Positions 57,550 through 64,000 of a stretch of DNA of 64,000 bases are shown here, piece by piece. The notes under the pieces were generated by a model. That model made no database searches, had not been told where the DNA came from, and was given only the letters and a program-made list of their open reading frames with translations. Every line of letters starts with the position of its first letter. Position 1 is the stretch's first letter. This DNA comes from Bacillota bacterium (GTDB lineage: Bacteria > Bacillota > Clostridia > Christensenellales > UBA1242), in the NCBI GenBank assembly GCA_009784185.1, contig WRCD01000002.1, forward strand, positions 62,001 through 126,000. Direction: 5' to 3'. The position numbers were made by a program, and so were the translations under genes.

Positions 57550-59799
57550 ATGCAGCAATACATAAACAAACCGATTGGTTTTGCAGGCATAATAGCTTTC
57601 TTTTTTGTATTGGTAGCAACGCCGCTAATGGTCTGGGTTACCAGTACAACTTTGGCAGCTTCTCCTATCTGGAACGGCACCATTGCCGGTTCATACGCCA
57701 GCGGTTCAGGGACACAAACCGACCCGTGGAAGATTACAACAGCCGAACAGTTGGCGCGCCTGGCGCAAGAAACAAATGCAAACAGCAACAATACCAGTGC
57801 CCACTATTACGAACTTACGCAAGACATACGCTTAAATGACGCCACGCTCGGCGGCGGATGGCAAAACTGGAACAACTATGCCAACGAAGGCGCTGCAGCA
57901 TCCGCAGGCATACGTGCATGGACACCAATTGGTGACGGTCATCATGATGTCAATCACACACGCTCATTCAGGGCTAATTTTGACGGCAAGGGCTTTGCTG
58001 TATACGGCGTGTATTTACATAAAAACACCACGGACGGCAACTTAACCGGTCAAGCGGCTTGTGGTGGCTTGTTTGGTGTAATAGGTGCAAGCAGCCCCGG
58101 TCATGTTCGCAATTTGGGTGTAAAATCAAGTAATATCCGTACCGGTGTTAGTTTTGATGCAGCACAGGGTGAAATTCCAGGGGCCGTTGCATCGGTTATT
58201 ATGAATGGCAGCAGCCTTACCAACTGTTATGTCGAAAATGTTAAAGTGGTGGGCGGAGCCGGTGGAGCCGGAGGTCTTGTAGGCCAGATAGTTGGTGGTA
58301 TGGGTTCTCCATACAACATGTCTGCCGCTTGGGTCTACAACTGCTACAGTATGAACGCAATAGTAACGATGCAGGGGAGTTTTGTCTCCCCCACAGCTAC
58401 ATTAGGCGGTATTGCTGCCACTGTCGGAGGCAGTCTAATAAACAGTTACAGCGTAGGTGAAACACTGACCGGCAGCGGCACTCAGCGTAGGGGTAGTGTT
58501 GCCGGCAATATATCGGGTTTGGCGGCGTTTCCTGCAAGTATAAGCCGCTGTTACTCCGCATCAGGTTCCGGATACCCGGCAGTGCATACAATTGGAACCA
58601 ATGCTACGGCTACGACGGATACCTTTAATACATCCGGCAACATAACAACCAACAACAACGGCTACAATGGTCAGACCCTTCGCACAGCCCTTAACACATG
58701 GAAAAACAACCCAACCGTTGGTGTGGCTGCAAACTACAGTCAATGGTATAGTACCCCATATCCAACGTTTACAATAACAGGTGCAAGTTTTGCGGGTGGT
58801 ACAGGTACGCAACAAAGTCCGTATCTGATATCCACAAAAGCGCAGTTGGAGGACTTCAGAGATGTAATTAACAACAATATTGCAGACACCGTAAATAGCG
58901 GTAATTTTAACTCCAACACTAAATTTTACGCCATGACCAACGATATTTATTTAAACGACACCACAGGCTGGCAGAGTTGGAATGCAACAACCACGGGCTT
59001 GTACGAATGGGCGCCGATTGGCAGAGATGTTTCAGGTCAGCGGTTTGTAGCCAACTTTGACGGCAGAATGAATGCTGTGTTTGGTATGTTTGTAGTTTCA
59101 GGTGAGCATGTAGGATTGTTTGGGTATGCTAGTGGCGGGGGCAGTATAACAAATACTGGAGTCAAGCACGGTTTTGTGCTGGGCGCAGGTTATGCGGCAG
59201 GAATTGTAGGACATGTTAGTTTTCCAATAACAAATTGTTATAATACAGGTGTTAATATAGCAACACGTACCTTTACAACGCATACAGGCGGAATAGTAGG
59301 ATACACCGGCTATGCTGTTTCAAACTGCTATAATACAGCAAACATAACAGGAAGCGGAAGCATCGGGAGTTTTCAGTATTTAGGCGGGATAGCAGGTTAT
59401 TCCGGAGGGCCGATTACGGATTGTTTTAATGTCGGAGCTGTAGCTGGTAGCCCACAATCATTAGGCGGAGCAGGCGGAATAGTAGGCTACGGTTACTCTG
59501 TGGAAAGATGCTACAATGTAGGAAGTGTTACAGGAGCAGTTGACGGAATAGGCGGCATAGTAGGTTTAAGTATGGGTCCAATGAATGTTATAAGTTGTTA
59601 CTACAACTCAATCGCATTCAGCGGTCCTCAAATCGGTGACAAGGTTGGTAACACCGGTGCACTTACAACGAGTCAGATGCTGATAACCGGCACGCTGGAT
59701 ATGTACATGACCGGTATGGGCAATGCGTGGGCGAAAAGGACGAATGATGCTACACAGTCGTATTATCCGGAGCTTAAGGTATTTGCCACAGACTTATAA
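57550..59799 (+). CDS. GLUG-repeat surface protein 2
   Basis: The 749-aa paralogue of the 50774 protein has the same start (MQQYxNKPI), a helix of about residues 10-35, and an SD in AAGGGGAAAGG. The PYLISTKAQLEDFRDVINNNI block and the terminal NAWAKRTNDATQSYYPELKVFATDL are shared. In between are GLUG-type repeats (GGIVGYTGYAVSNCYNTANITG and similar), fewer than in copy 1. It is exported by prediction and probably involved in adhesion or envelope structure. A terminator follows. Confidence 0.85.
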   Translation: MQQYINKPIGFAGIIAFFFVLVATPLMVWVTSTTLAASPIWNGTIAGSYASGSGTQTDPWKITTAEQLARLAQETNANSNNTSAHYYELTQDIRLNDATLGGGWQNWNNYANEGAAASAGIRAWTPIGDGHHDVNHTRSFRANFDGKGFAVYGVYLHKNTTDGNLTGQAACGGLFGVIGASSPGHVRNLGVKSSNIRTGVSFDAAQGEIPGAVASVIMNGSSLTNCYVENVKVVGGAGGAGGLVGQIVGGMGSPYNMSAAWVYNCYSMNAIVTMQGSFVSPTATLGGIAATVGGSLINSYSVGETLTGSGTQRRGSVAGNISGLAAFPASISRCYSASGSGYPAVHTIGTNATATTDTFNTSGNITTNNNGYNGQTLRTALNTWKNNPTVGVAANYSQWYSTPYPTFTITGASFAGGTGTQQSPYLISTKAQLEDFRDVINNNIADTVNSGNFNSNTKFYAMTNDIYLNDTTGWQSWNATTTGLYEWAPIGRDVSGQRFVANFDGRMNAVFGMFVVSGEHVGLFGYASGGGSITNTGVKHGFVLGAGYAAGIVGHVSFPITNCYNTGVNIATRTFTTHTGGIVGYTGYAVSNCYNTANITGSGSIGSFQYLGGIAGYSGGPITDCFNVGAVAGSPQSLGGAGGIVGYGYSVERCYNVGSVTGAVDGIGGIVGLSMGPMNVISCYYNSIAFSGPQIGDKVGNTGALTTSQMLITGTLDMYMTGMGNAWAKRTNDATQSYYPELKVFATDL

Positions 59800-59823
59800 A
59801 AAACCGCCATTGGCGGTTTTTTA
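59800..59823 (+). terminator. Terminator after GLUG protein 2
   Basis: AAAAAACCGCC-ATT-GGCGGTTTTTT. Confidence 0.85.
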
Positions 59824-59824
59824 G

Positions 59825-59872
59825 TGAACAAGTAACAAGTAACAGGTAACAGGTATCGGTCGCTTGCGCTCC
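59825..59872. repeat. R4-like copy (AAGTAACAGGTAACAGG)
   Basis: AACAAGTAACAAGTAACAGGTAACAGGTATC plus GGTCGCTTGCGCTCC. The heptamer differs (AGTAACA) but the GGTCGCTT...CGCTCC tail is that of R4. Confidence 0.75.
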
Positions 59873-59912
59873 AATATGTTTAAGGCGTTCTCAAACAGTC
59901 AATAATCCGCTT

Positions 59913-60386
59913 ATGATTAAGCGGTTTTTTGTGTTTTTGTGTTTTTTGGGTTGCATTGCGTTTCTGGCGCCTCAAACAAGTCTTGTTACATATGCCGCAA
60001 GTTTTCCGCAAGCGGAGTTTAGTTTTTATGTAAACCATTTGCCCAGAGACATTCCCGCAAGCGCCAAGGTTATAAAAAACGGCAATGGGTATATTGTAAG
60101 CACATCAGCCCAACACGCTGCAAGCCTTCAGCGGATGTTGCCGCCGGCAGAAGGGCAGAGCATAACCTTTAGCGGCAATATCGGAAATATGGAGAGCATA
60201 TTAAGCCGGCTTAATGCAACAGTGGTATCCCGTCAGGATATAGGCGGGGAAATAGTAAACTGCTATGCGTATTCTTCCGGCTTTAACAAAAGTGTTTTAG
60301 TTGACGGGCAGAAAATTAATCTCCAGGTAGCAGTGCGCAACGGAACAGTTACGCTCGGCACGCCGTTAATTTTAGGAAGTTTTTAA
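59913..60386 (+). CDS. YwmB-like sporulation-associated protein
   Basis: The 157-aa exported protein has a signal peptide (FFVFLCFLGCIAFLAPQTSLVTYA). The body (PRDIPASAKVIKNGNGYIVSTS, LNATVVSRQDIGGEIVNCYAYSSGF, VLVDGQKINLQVAVRNGTVTLGTPLILGSF) matches a small clostridial family annotated as YwmB-like. Such genes lie near spoIID/spoIIQ, and here the next gene is spoIIQ-like, as expected. There is no SD; a poor -10 (AATAAT) sits 6 nt before ATG, so it may also be leaderless. The exact role is unknown. Confidence 0.65.
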   Translation: MIKRFFVFLCFLGCIAFLAPQTSLVTYAASFPQAEFSFYVNHLPRDIPASAKVIKNGNGYIVSTSAQHAASLQRMLPPAEGQSITFSGNIGNMESILSRLNATVVSRQDIGGEIVNCYAYSSGFNKSVLVDGQKINLQVAVRNGTVTLGTPLILGSF

Positions 60387-60447
60387 TATTTACAAGTATA
60401 AAGTGAGCAAAAGCGGCAAAACTCATCGGTAATTAAGGAGGTAAAAC

Positions 60448-61050
60448 ATGAAAACAAACAACAAAAATAACGACCCCAATACCACACCGTTTGCAAAGTT
60501 TATTAAAAAGTACGGATATTACTTTGTATTGGTGCTTAGTGTAGGTGTACTGGCACTTGTGGTAACGCTGGCTACATTAGATGACGGCAACCTGAATGTG
60601 GGGCCCGATATTGAGGTAGACGTGCGGCCGGTAAGTTTTGCAATGCCGGTTACGTCTGTAACCCTGGGCAAGGGGTACTCGGGCACGGAACTTCAGTACA
60701 ACAACACGCTGAAGCAATGGGAGGCGCATAAGGCAGTTCAGTTTATGGGCGAAGCCGGAACTGAAGTGTTTGCGGTATATGACGCTACCGTAAAAGAGGT
60801 TTACAACAACTACCTCATGGGCAATGTGGTTGTGCTTGAAATGAAAAACGGCGTAAGCGTACTATACGCAAGCCTTGGCAGTGACGTTGCGGTAACGGTT
60901 GGGCAAACTGTAAAAACCGGGCAGAAGATTGGCACCATGAGTGACTCGGCTAAAGGCGAATCCGGCTACGGACCGCACTTGCGCCTTGAAATGTACAAAA
61001 ACGGCGTTAAAATTGACCCGGGCTTGTATCTTGATTTAGCAGGGAAATAA
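60448..61050 (+). CDS. spoIIQ: SpoIIQ-like LytM/M23 protein
   Basis: The 200-aa bitopic protein has a cytosolic basic N-terminus, one helix (YYFVLVLSVGVLALVVTLATL) and an extracytoplasmic M23 domain (AGTEVFAVYDATVKEVYNNYLMGNVVVLEMKNGVSVLYASLG...VGQTVKTGQKIG). The terminal HLRLEM stands where active enzymes have HxHxE. The first His/Asp pair is also incomplete (EAHKAVQF). It is thus a degenerate LytM, as in Bacillus SpoIIQ. That protein forms the forespore half of the SpoIIQ-SpoIIIAH channel. SD AAGGAGG. Confidence 0.8.
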   Translation: MKTNNKNNDPNTTPFAKFIKKYGYYFVLVLSVGVLALVVTLATLDDGNLNVGPDIEVDVRPVSFAMPVTSVTLGKGYSGTELQYNNTLKQWEAHKAVQFMGEAGTEVFAVYDATVKEVYNNYLMGNVVVLEMKNGVSVLYASLGSDVAVTVGQTVKTGQKIGTMSDSAKGESGYGPHLRLEMYKNGVKIDPGLYLDLAGK

Positions 61051-61056
61051 AACTAA

Positions 61057-61161
61057 AATTCCCCCATAAGCCGCGGGGGTGGCGCAGAGCGCCGGGGGTT
61101 GTGAACAATACAACACAACCCTCCCGCCTAACGGCGTACTCCCGCGGCTTTTGGGAGAATT
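61057..61161. repeat. R2 full palindrome (about 105 bp)
   Basis: AATTCCCCCATAAGCCGCGGGGG...GGGGGTTGTG and CACAACCCTCC...CTCCCGCGGCTTTTGGGAGAATT. The stem sequence differs from 1793 and 2043, but its two strands have changed together (GCCGCGGG/CCCGCGGC). A 48-nt partial arm follows (to 61210), and no gene lies between here and the acpP promoter. Confidence 0.9.
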
Positions 61162-61248
61162 TGCGGGATATTGCTGCAGCCGAACAACATCCTCTGCTAA
61201 AGGGGGAATCAGTTTCGGCTGATTTTTATTTTTTGTTGGTTTATTTGT

Positions 61249-61278
61249 TTTACAAATTAAATCGCTTTGGTGTATACT
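61249..61278 (+). promoter_or_regulatory. acpP promoter
   Basis: TTTACA (61249-61254), an 18-nt spacer and TG-TATACT-like TATACT (61273-61278). Confidence 0.6.
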
Positions 61279-61308
61279 ACAGGAACTACACATAAGGAGG
61301 ATATGGAA

Positions 61309-61545
61309 ATGGCGGTTTTTGAACGAATACAGGAGCTATTAAGCGAACAGATGAATGTGGATAAGGAAAAAATCACGAAAACAACTAAGATTGTTGATGA
61401 CCTTAAAGCAGATTCATTAGACATTGTTGAAATGCTTATGGCGCTTGAAGATGAATTTTCTATCTCCGTGCCCGATGAAGACGCAAGAGGTCTTACAGAC
61501 ATCGGGTCAATCGTTGCCTACGTTGAATCAAAAATGAAAAAATAA
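61309..61545 (+). CDS. acpP: Acyl carrier protein
   Basis: The 78-aa protein has VFERIQELLSEQMNVDKEKI and the phosphopantetheine site ADSLDIVEMLMALEDEF (Ser of DSL). It carries acyl chains in fatty acid synthesis. SD AAGGAGG ends at 61300, so ATG 61309 (spacing 8) is preferred over ATG 61303 and over the track start at 61267. No other fab genes are adjacent. A terminator follows at once. Confidence 0.95.
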   Translation: MAVFERIQELLSEQMNVDKEKITKTTKIVDDLKADSLDIVEMLMALEDEFSISVPDEDARGLTDIGSIVAYVESKMKK

Positions 61546-61547
61546 AC

Positions 61548-61567
61548 AGCCGTACGGCTGTTTTTAA
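61548..61567 (+). terminator. acpP terminator
   Basis: AACAGCCG-TA-CGGCTGTTTTTA directly after the acpP stop. Confidence 0.85.
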
Positions 61568-61568
61568 T

Positions 61569-61680
61569 TAACAGGTAACAGGGAACAGGTAACAACTGTT
61601 GGTCGCTCTGCTCCGGATTAGATTATTTGGAACGAAGTGACCTAAAACTATTCACTATTAATTATTCATTATTCATTGTC
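61569..61680. repeat. R4-type cluster at the 3' end of the ttcA-like gene
   Basis: AACAGGTAACAGGGAACAGGTAACA, GGTCGCTCTGCTCCGGATTAG and ACTATTAATTATTCATTATTCATTG. The final ATTATTC units (GAATAAT on the other strand) encode the last residues and stop of the minus-strand gene. Confidence 0.75.
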
Positions 61681-62400
61681 AACATCTTTATAGGTGTTGA
61701 CGAATACATTTGTGCGTTCCTTATCAATTATTGCCCTGTGCATACGCAGTTTTGCTCCGCGGCTTTTTTTCTCTATTCCGTTAAGGAGCTGCTTTACATA
61801 TTCACGCTCGGTATGTTTGTTGGCGGGGCAGGGGTTGTGCAAAACCGGCAGGCTTTTGCTTGCCTTTATGGTTTCGGCTTCGGTCACCAAAATCAGCGGG
61901 CGGATTACGGTAATATCAACTTTATTTAAGTATGTTACTGCGCTGAAGGTAGATATTCGGCCCTCGTATATTAAACTTAAAAAAAGTGTTTCCGTAAGGT
62001 CATCTGCGTGATGCCCAAGGGCAACCTTTGTGCAGCCCAGTTCTTTTGCGGCAGCGTTTAATGCTCCGCGGCGCATTTTGGCACATAAACTGCACGGGTT
62101 TTTTTCCTTGCGCACTTCAAACAGGAGTTCCGCTATCTGAGAATTAACTATTTTGTGCTCAACTCCAAGGCCGTTGCAATAAGCTGTAATTTTGCTAAAG
62201 TCGGTTGCCCCATTGTGCATATCTATGCTTATTGCAACCAGGTCGTACGGAATCGGGTTATACTTAGCAACCTTAGACAGTGCCGTAAGCAAAACCAGGC
62301 TGTCTTTGCCGCCGGATAGTCCTACTGCAATCTTGTCGCCCGATTCAAGCATTTTGTACTCGTGCAGTGCCTTGCGCACCTTTCCTTCAATTTGTTTCAT
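61669..62400 (-). CDS. TtcA-family tRNA thiolation/PP-loop protein
   Basis: The 243-aa ATP-PP-loop enzyme has AVGLSGGKDSLVLL (PP-loop), PCSLCAKMRRG (CxxC for the Fe-S cluster or catalysis), GHHADDLTETLFLSLIYEG and HNPCPANKHTEREYVK. This is the TtcA/CTU1 pattern of enzymes that 2-thiolate tRNA bases. It is near TtcA in length. The end DNE-stop comes from an R4 heptamer (TTATTCATTGTC). The start is at ATG 62400. Confidence 0.85.
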   Translation of the reverse strand: MKQIEGKVRKALHEYKMLESGDKIAVGLSGGKDSLVLLTALSKVAKYNPIPYDLVAISIDMHNGATDFSKITAYCNGLGVEHKIVNSQIAELLFEVRKEKNPCSLCAKMRRGALNAAAKELGCTKVALGHHADDLTETLFLSLIYEGRISTFSAVTYLNKVDITVIRPLILVTEAETIKASKSLPVLHNPCPANKHTEREYVKQLLNGIEKKSRGAKLRMHRAIIDKERTNVFVNTYKDVDNE

Positions 62401-62528
62401 ATGCGCATTTTAGCACATGACTTAGGTTTGGTGCAATCAAGTTGAGTTAAGAAACAAATAAAAATCCGCCAAAATTGCTTGACTTCGCTTATATATACAT
62501 ATATATATTGACAAACGAAAGGAGGAAA

Positions 62529-62963
62529 ATGGTACTAAAGAAAGCATGGAAAATTGTGATAGGGATAGTTGCAGGACTTTGTATTACCATAGCCAGTTTT
62601 TTTGTTGTGGCATACGAGCTTTACTCATGGGACAACGAAACCCAAATCAGGCGAACATATTATTGCGAGCATCTAACATGGGGAATATTTAAAGGAATTT
62701 GGTTGAAAGACGCCTATATTCAAAAGAATTATGGTACATATAATGACTGCATTGTGGTCATGATGAATGCAAAAGGAATTGTCTATATCGCCGCAACCGG
62801 TGAAGAGGATGTGGCGGGGATTGTTTTTGGATATGCTTATGCACCGCAAACAATCTTAGTTTTTAAAAACAGAAAATTGTACAGCTTAACAACTGCTTAT
62901 AATAATGGTTGCCTAACTTTTGAAAACTTACAAGAGATACATGATATTCATAATAATTTATAA
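62529..62963 (+). CDS. Unknown 144-aa membrane-anchored protein
   Basis: SD AAAGGAGG fixes ATG 62529 (track 62475 is upstream). One N-terminal helix (IVIGIVAGLCITIASFFVVAYELY) is followed by a compact exported domain with two or three Cys/Trp-rich stretches (RTYYCEHLTWGIFKGIWLKDAY) and a beta-rich remainder. The family is not recognised. The promoter is probably TTGACT (62479-62484) with TATATA at 62502. Confidence 0.65.
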   Translation: MVLKKAWKIVIGIVAGLCITIASFFVVAYELYSWDNETQIRRTYYCEHLTWGIFKGIWLKDAYIQKNYGTYNDCIVVMMNAKGIVYIAATGEEDVAGIVFGYAYAPQTILVFKNRKLYSLTTAYNNGCLTFENLQEIHDIHNNL

Positions 62964-63001
62964 AAAGGAGAAGGTAATTAACTTAACATATGTGCTTGTT
63001 T

Positions 63002-63034
63002 AAAAAGCCGTGTCTAAATGGACATGGCTTTTTC
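63002..63034 (+). terminator. Terminator after the 62529 gene
   Basis: AAAAAGCCGTGTC-TAAATG-GACATGGCTTTTT. The 309-nt gap to the next gene also holds AT-rich sequence and one R1 arm. Confidence 0.8.
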
Positions 63035-63189
63035 TGTGCGAGTTTATACTATTGCCTTAATCCGTTTGACTTTTTGGCGTATTTAAAATACAATTCTAAT
63101 ATGCGAAATTAGGCGGTTTTTGTAAATAAAACCGCGCCGGAAATGCAAACTAGATATGAACTATGTCTTGCGCCGCTTACAGCGGCGGC

Positions 63190-63234
63190 TACCCCGTCAG
63201 GCTTCGCCTGCCACCCCTTCGGAAAAGGGGAATT
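63190..63234. repeat. R1 single arm
   Basis: TACCCCGTCAGGCTTCGCCTGCCACCCCTTCGGAAAAGGGGAATT, a right-hand arm 39 nt before the lipoprotein start. Confidence 0.8.
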
Positions 63235-63272
63235 CTGACGGGATATCCAACACTCATAAAGGGGAGTACAGT

Positions 63273-64000
63273 TTGAAAAAGTTTTGGAGTTTAGCCACTG
63301 TCATGTGCGTAATGTCGGCTTTGCTGATTTTTTCTGCTTGCGGCGACCCATATGCTAATATGAGTGTTGACACGAGCGTAACCACCATGGAATTTGTTTT
63401 AGATGACAGCAATGCTGCCGACAGCCAGTCCTTTATTGCCGAAGTTAAAGGAGGGGGTAAAAACATCAGCCGCAGGATTGCGGTGGTTTGTGAGCCTGCA
63501 GGAGTGGTTACGGCTTCGGTAAGTTTTGAAAATAATATAAACACCGTTACTGTTACCCCGCTCAGCGGCGGTACAGCCAACCTGATATTAAAGACCATTG
63601 AGGGCGGTTACAGCAGGAATGCGGTAAGCGTAAATGTAGCCAAACCTATTAAGGGGCTGGCGTTTGCCGGTACTCCGCAAAGCGTAGCGGTAGGCGGCTC
63701 GCTTGTTTTGAGCGCAGGCTTGTTTAGTTTTATGCCCGGTAATACAACCGAACTCGGTATTAATTATTCTATAAAATCGTCTGTACCGGGCGTAACCTTA
63801 AACGGAAATGTGTTGGCCGCCGCTGCCGGCAGTGCTGTTGCCGGCGGATTTGTAACAATAGTAGCGCAAAGCAGGGCTATATCACCAAACATGATGCCGG
63901 AACAAACAGCCGCACTTACAACCGAGTTTGATGTGTTGATTTATGAAGAAATAACGGTTTCTGCAATAAGCATAAAAATTTACAACGAAAGTGCCATGGA
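63273..64000 (+). CDS. Large exported lipoprotein (5' part)
   Basis: This ORF is missing from the track because it runs off the window. It starts at TTG 63273 after GGGGAG. A lipoprotein signal (KKFWSLATVMCVMSALLIFSAC, lipobox FSAC) precedes at least 220 residues of Ser/Thr/Val-rich beta-sandwich sequence. Repeated blocks such as VTASVSFENN...TVTVTPLSGGTANL and LAFAGTPQSVAVGGSLVLSAG look like bacterial Ig-like (Big_2) domains. It is probably a cell-surface protein. No stop codon occurs in 242 codons. Confidence 0.85.
   Translation, partial: MKKFWSLATVMCVMSALLIFSACGDPYANMSVDTSVTTMEFVLDDSNAADSQSFIAEVKGGGKNISRRIAVVCEPAGVVTASVSFENNINTVTVTPLSGGTANLILKTIEGGYSRNAVSVNVAKPIKGLAFAGTPQSVAVGGSLVLSAGLFSFMPGNTTELGINYSIKSSVPGVTLNGNVLAAAAGSAVAGGFVTIVAQSRAISPNMMPEQTAALTTEFDVLIYEEITVSAISIKIYNESAM

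Noticed and set aside
61627-61929. 100-aa plus-strand ORF
   Set aside because: Antisense to the ttcA-like gene. The PP-loop and Cys motifs lie on the minus strand.

Overview
The window looks like a chromosomal segment of an uncultured, endospore-forming, low-to-moderate GC Clostridia-type Bacillota. Evidence: sporulation genes (yabP, yabQ, spoIIE, a ywmB-like gene, a spoIIQ-like gene), a DnaD-type replication protein, tilS, sigma-A type promoters (TTGACA-N17-TATAAT), strong Shine-Dalgarno sites and frequent TTG starts. No named species can be assigned from sequence alone.

Layout. 0-12 kb: end of an unrecognised CDS, an orphan gene behind a promoter holding a G10 tract, comFC, secA, a DUF559 nuclease gene enclosed by repeat arms, an M1 peptidase lipoprotein (minus strand), an ArsR-like regulator, a DnaD-like protein behind DnaA boxes, a YhhN-like membrane protein, a GGCT-fold protein and a phosphodiesterase. 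12-16.4 kb: walJ, then two divergent pairs of tandem paralogues of unknown function, one with a G9 tract in its reading frame. 16.4-24.2 kb: rpoB-rpoC behind a consensus promoter. 24.2-29.7 kb: two CPBP proteases, rlmH, an M14 peptidase, DUF3788, and tadA fused to an extra N-terminal domain. 29.7-32.4 kb: an accessory patch (CYTH, APH-like kinase, unknown) with related sequences at the gene junctions. 32.4-37.4 kb: glmU-like, pth, a prsA-like foldase, yabP, yabQ, divIC and three tRNAs (fMet, Met, Glu). 37.4-48.2 kb: about 11 kb, mostly accessory, between tRNA-Glu and spoIIE, with a zinc-ribbon protein, a kinase, a RAYT transposase and a cell-envelope module. 48.2-64 kb: spoIIE, tilS, two GLUG-repeat surface-protein paralogues, a flippase-like protein, a degenerate dehydrogenase, ywmB-like and spoIIQ-like genes, acpP, a ttcA-like gene and the start of a large lipoprotein.

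The most distinctive property is dense invasion by several families of short palindromic repeats. I call them R1 (AATTCCCCTC...GGGGTGTGG arms), R2 (AATTCCCCCTT...GGGGGTTGTG arms), R3 (CATTGCGAG...CGAAGCAATC), R4 (GAATAAT heptamers plus GGTCGCTTCGCTCC) and R5 (ATGAAGTG...CACTTCAT). R1 arms flank a DUF559 nuclease gene as inverted repeats. R3 copies lie in frame inside at least four protein-coding genes. R2 makes up almost all of the secA leader. A second recurring property is a leaderless promoter layout: a TANAAT/TANACT -10 box exactly 6 nt before ATG at eight genes.

The yabP-yabQ-divIC-tRNA(Met, Glu)-spoIIE-tilS order matches the Bacillus arrangement as I recall it. The accessory block downstream of tRNA-Glu therefore looks like an insertion into a conserved neighbourhood.
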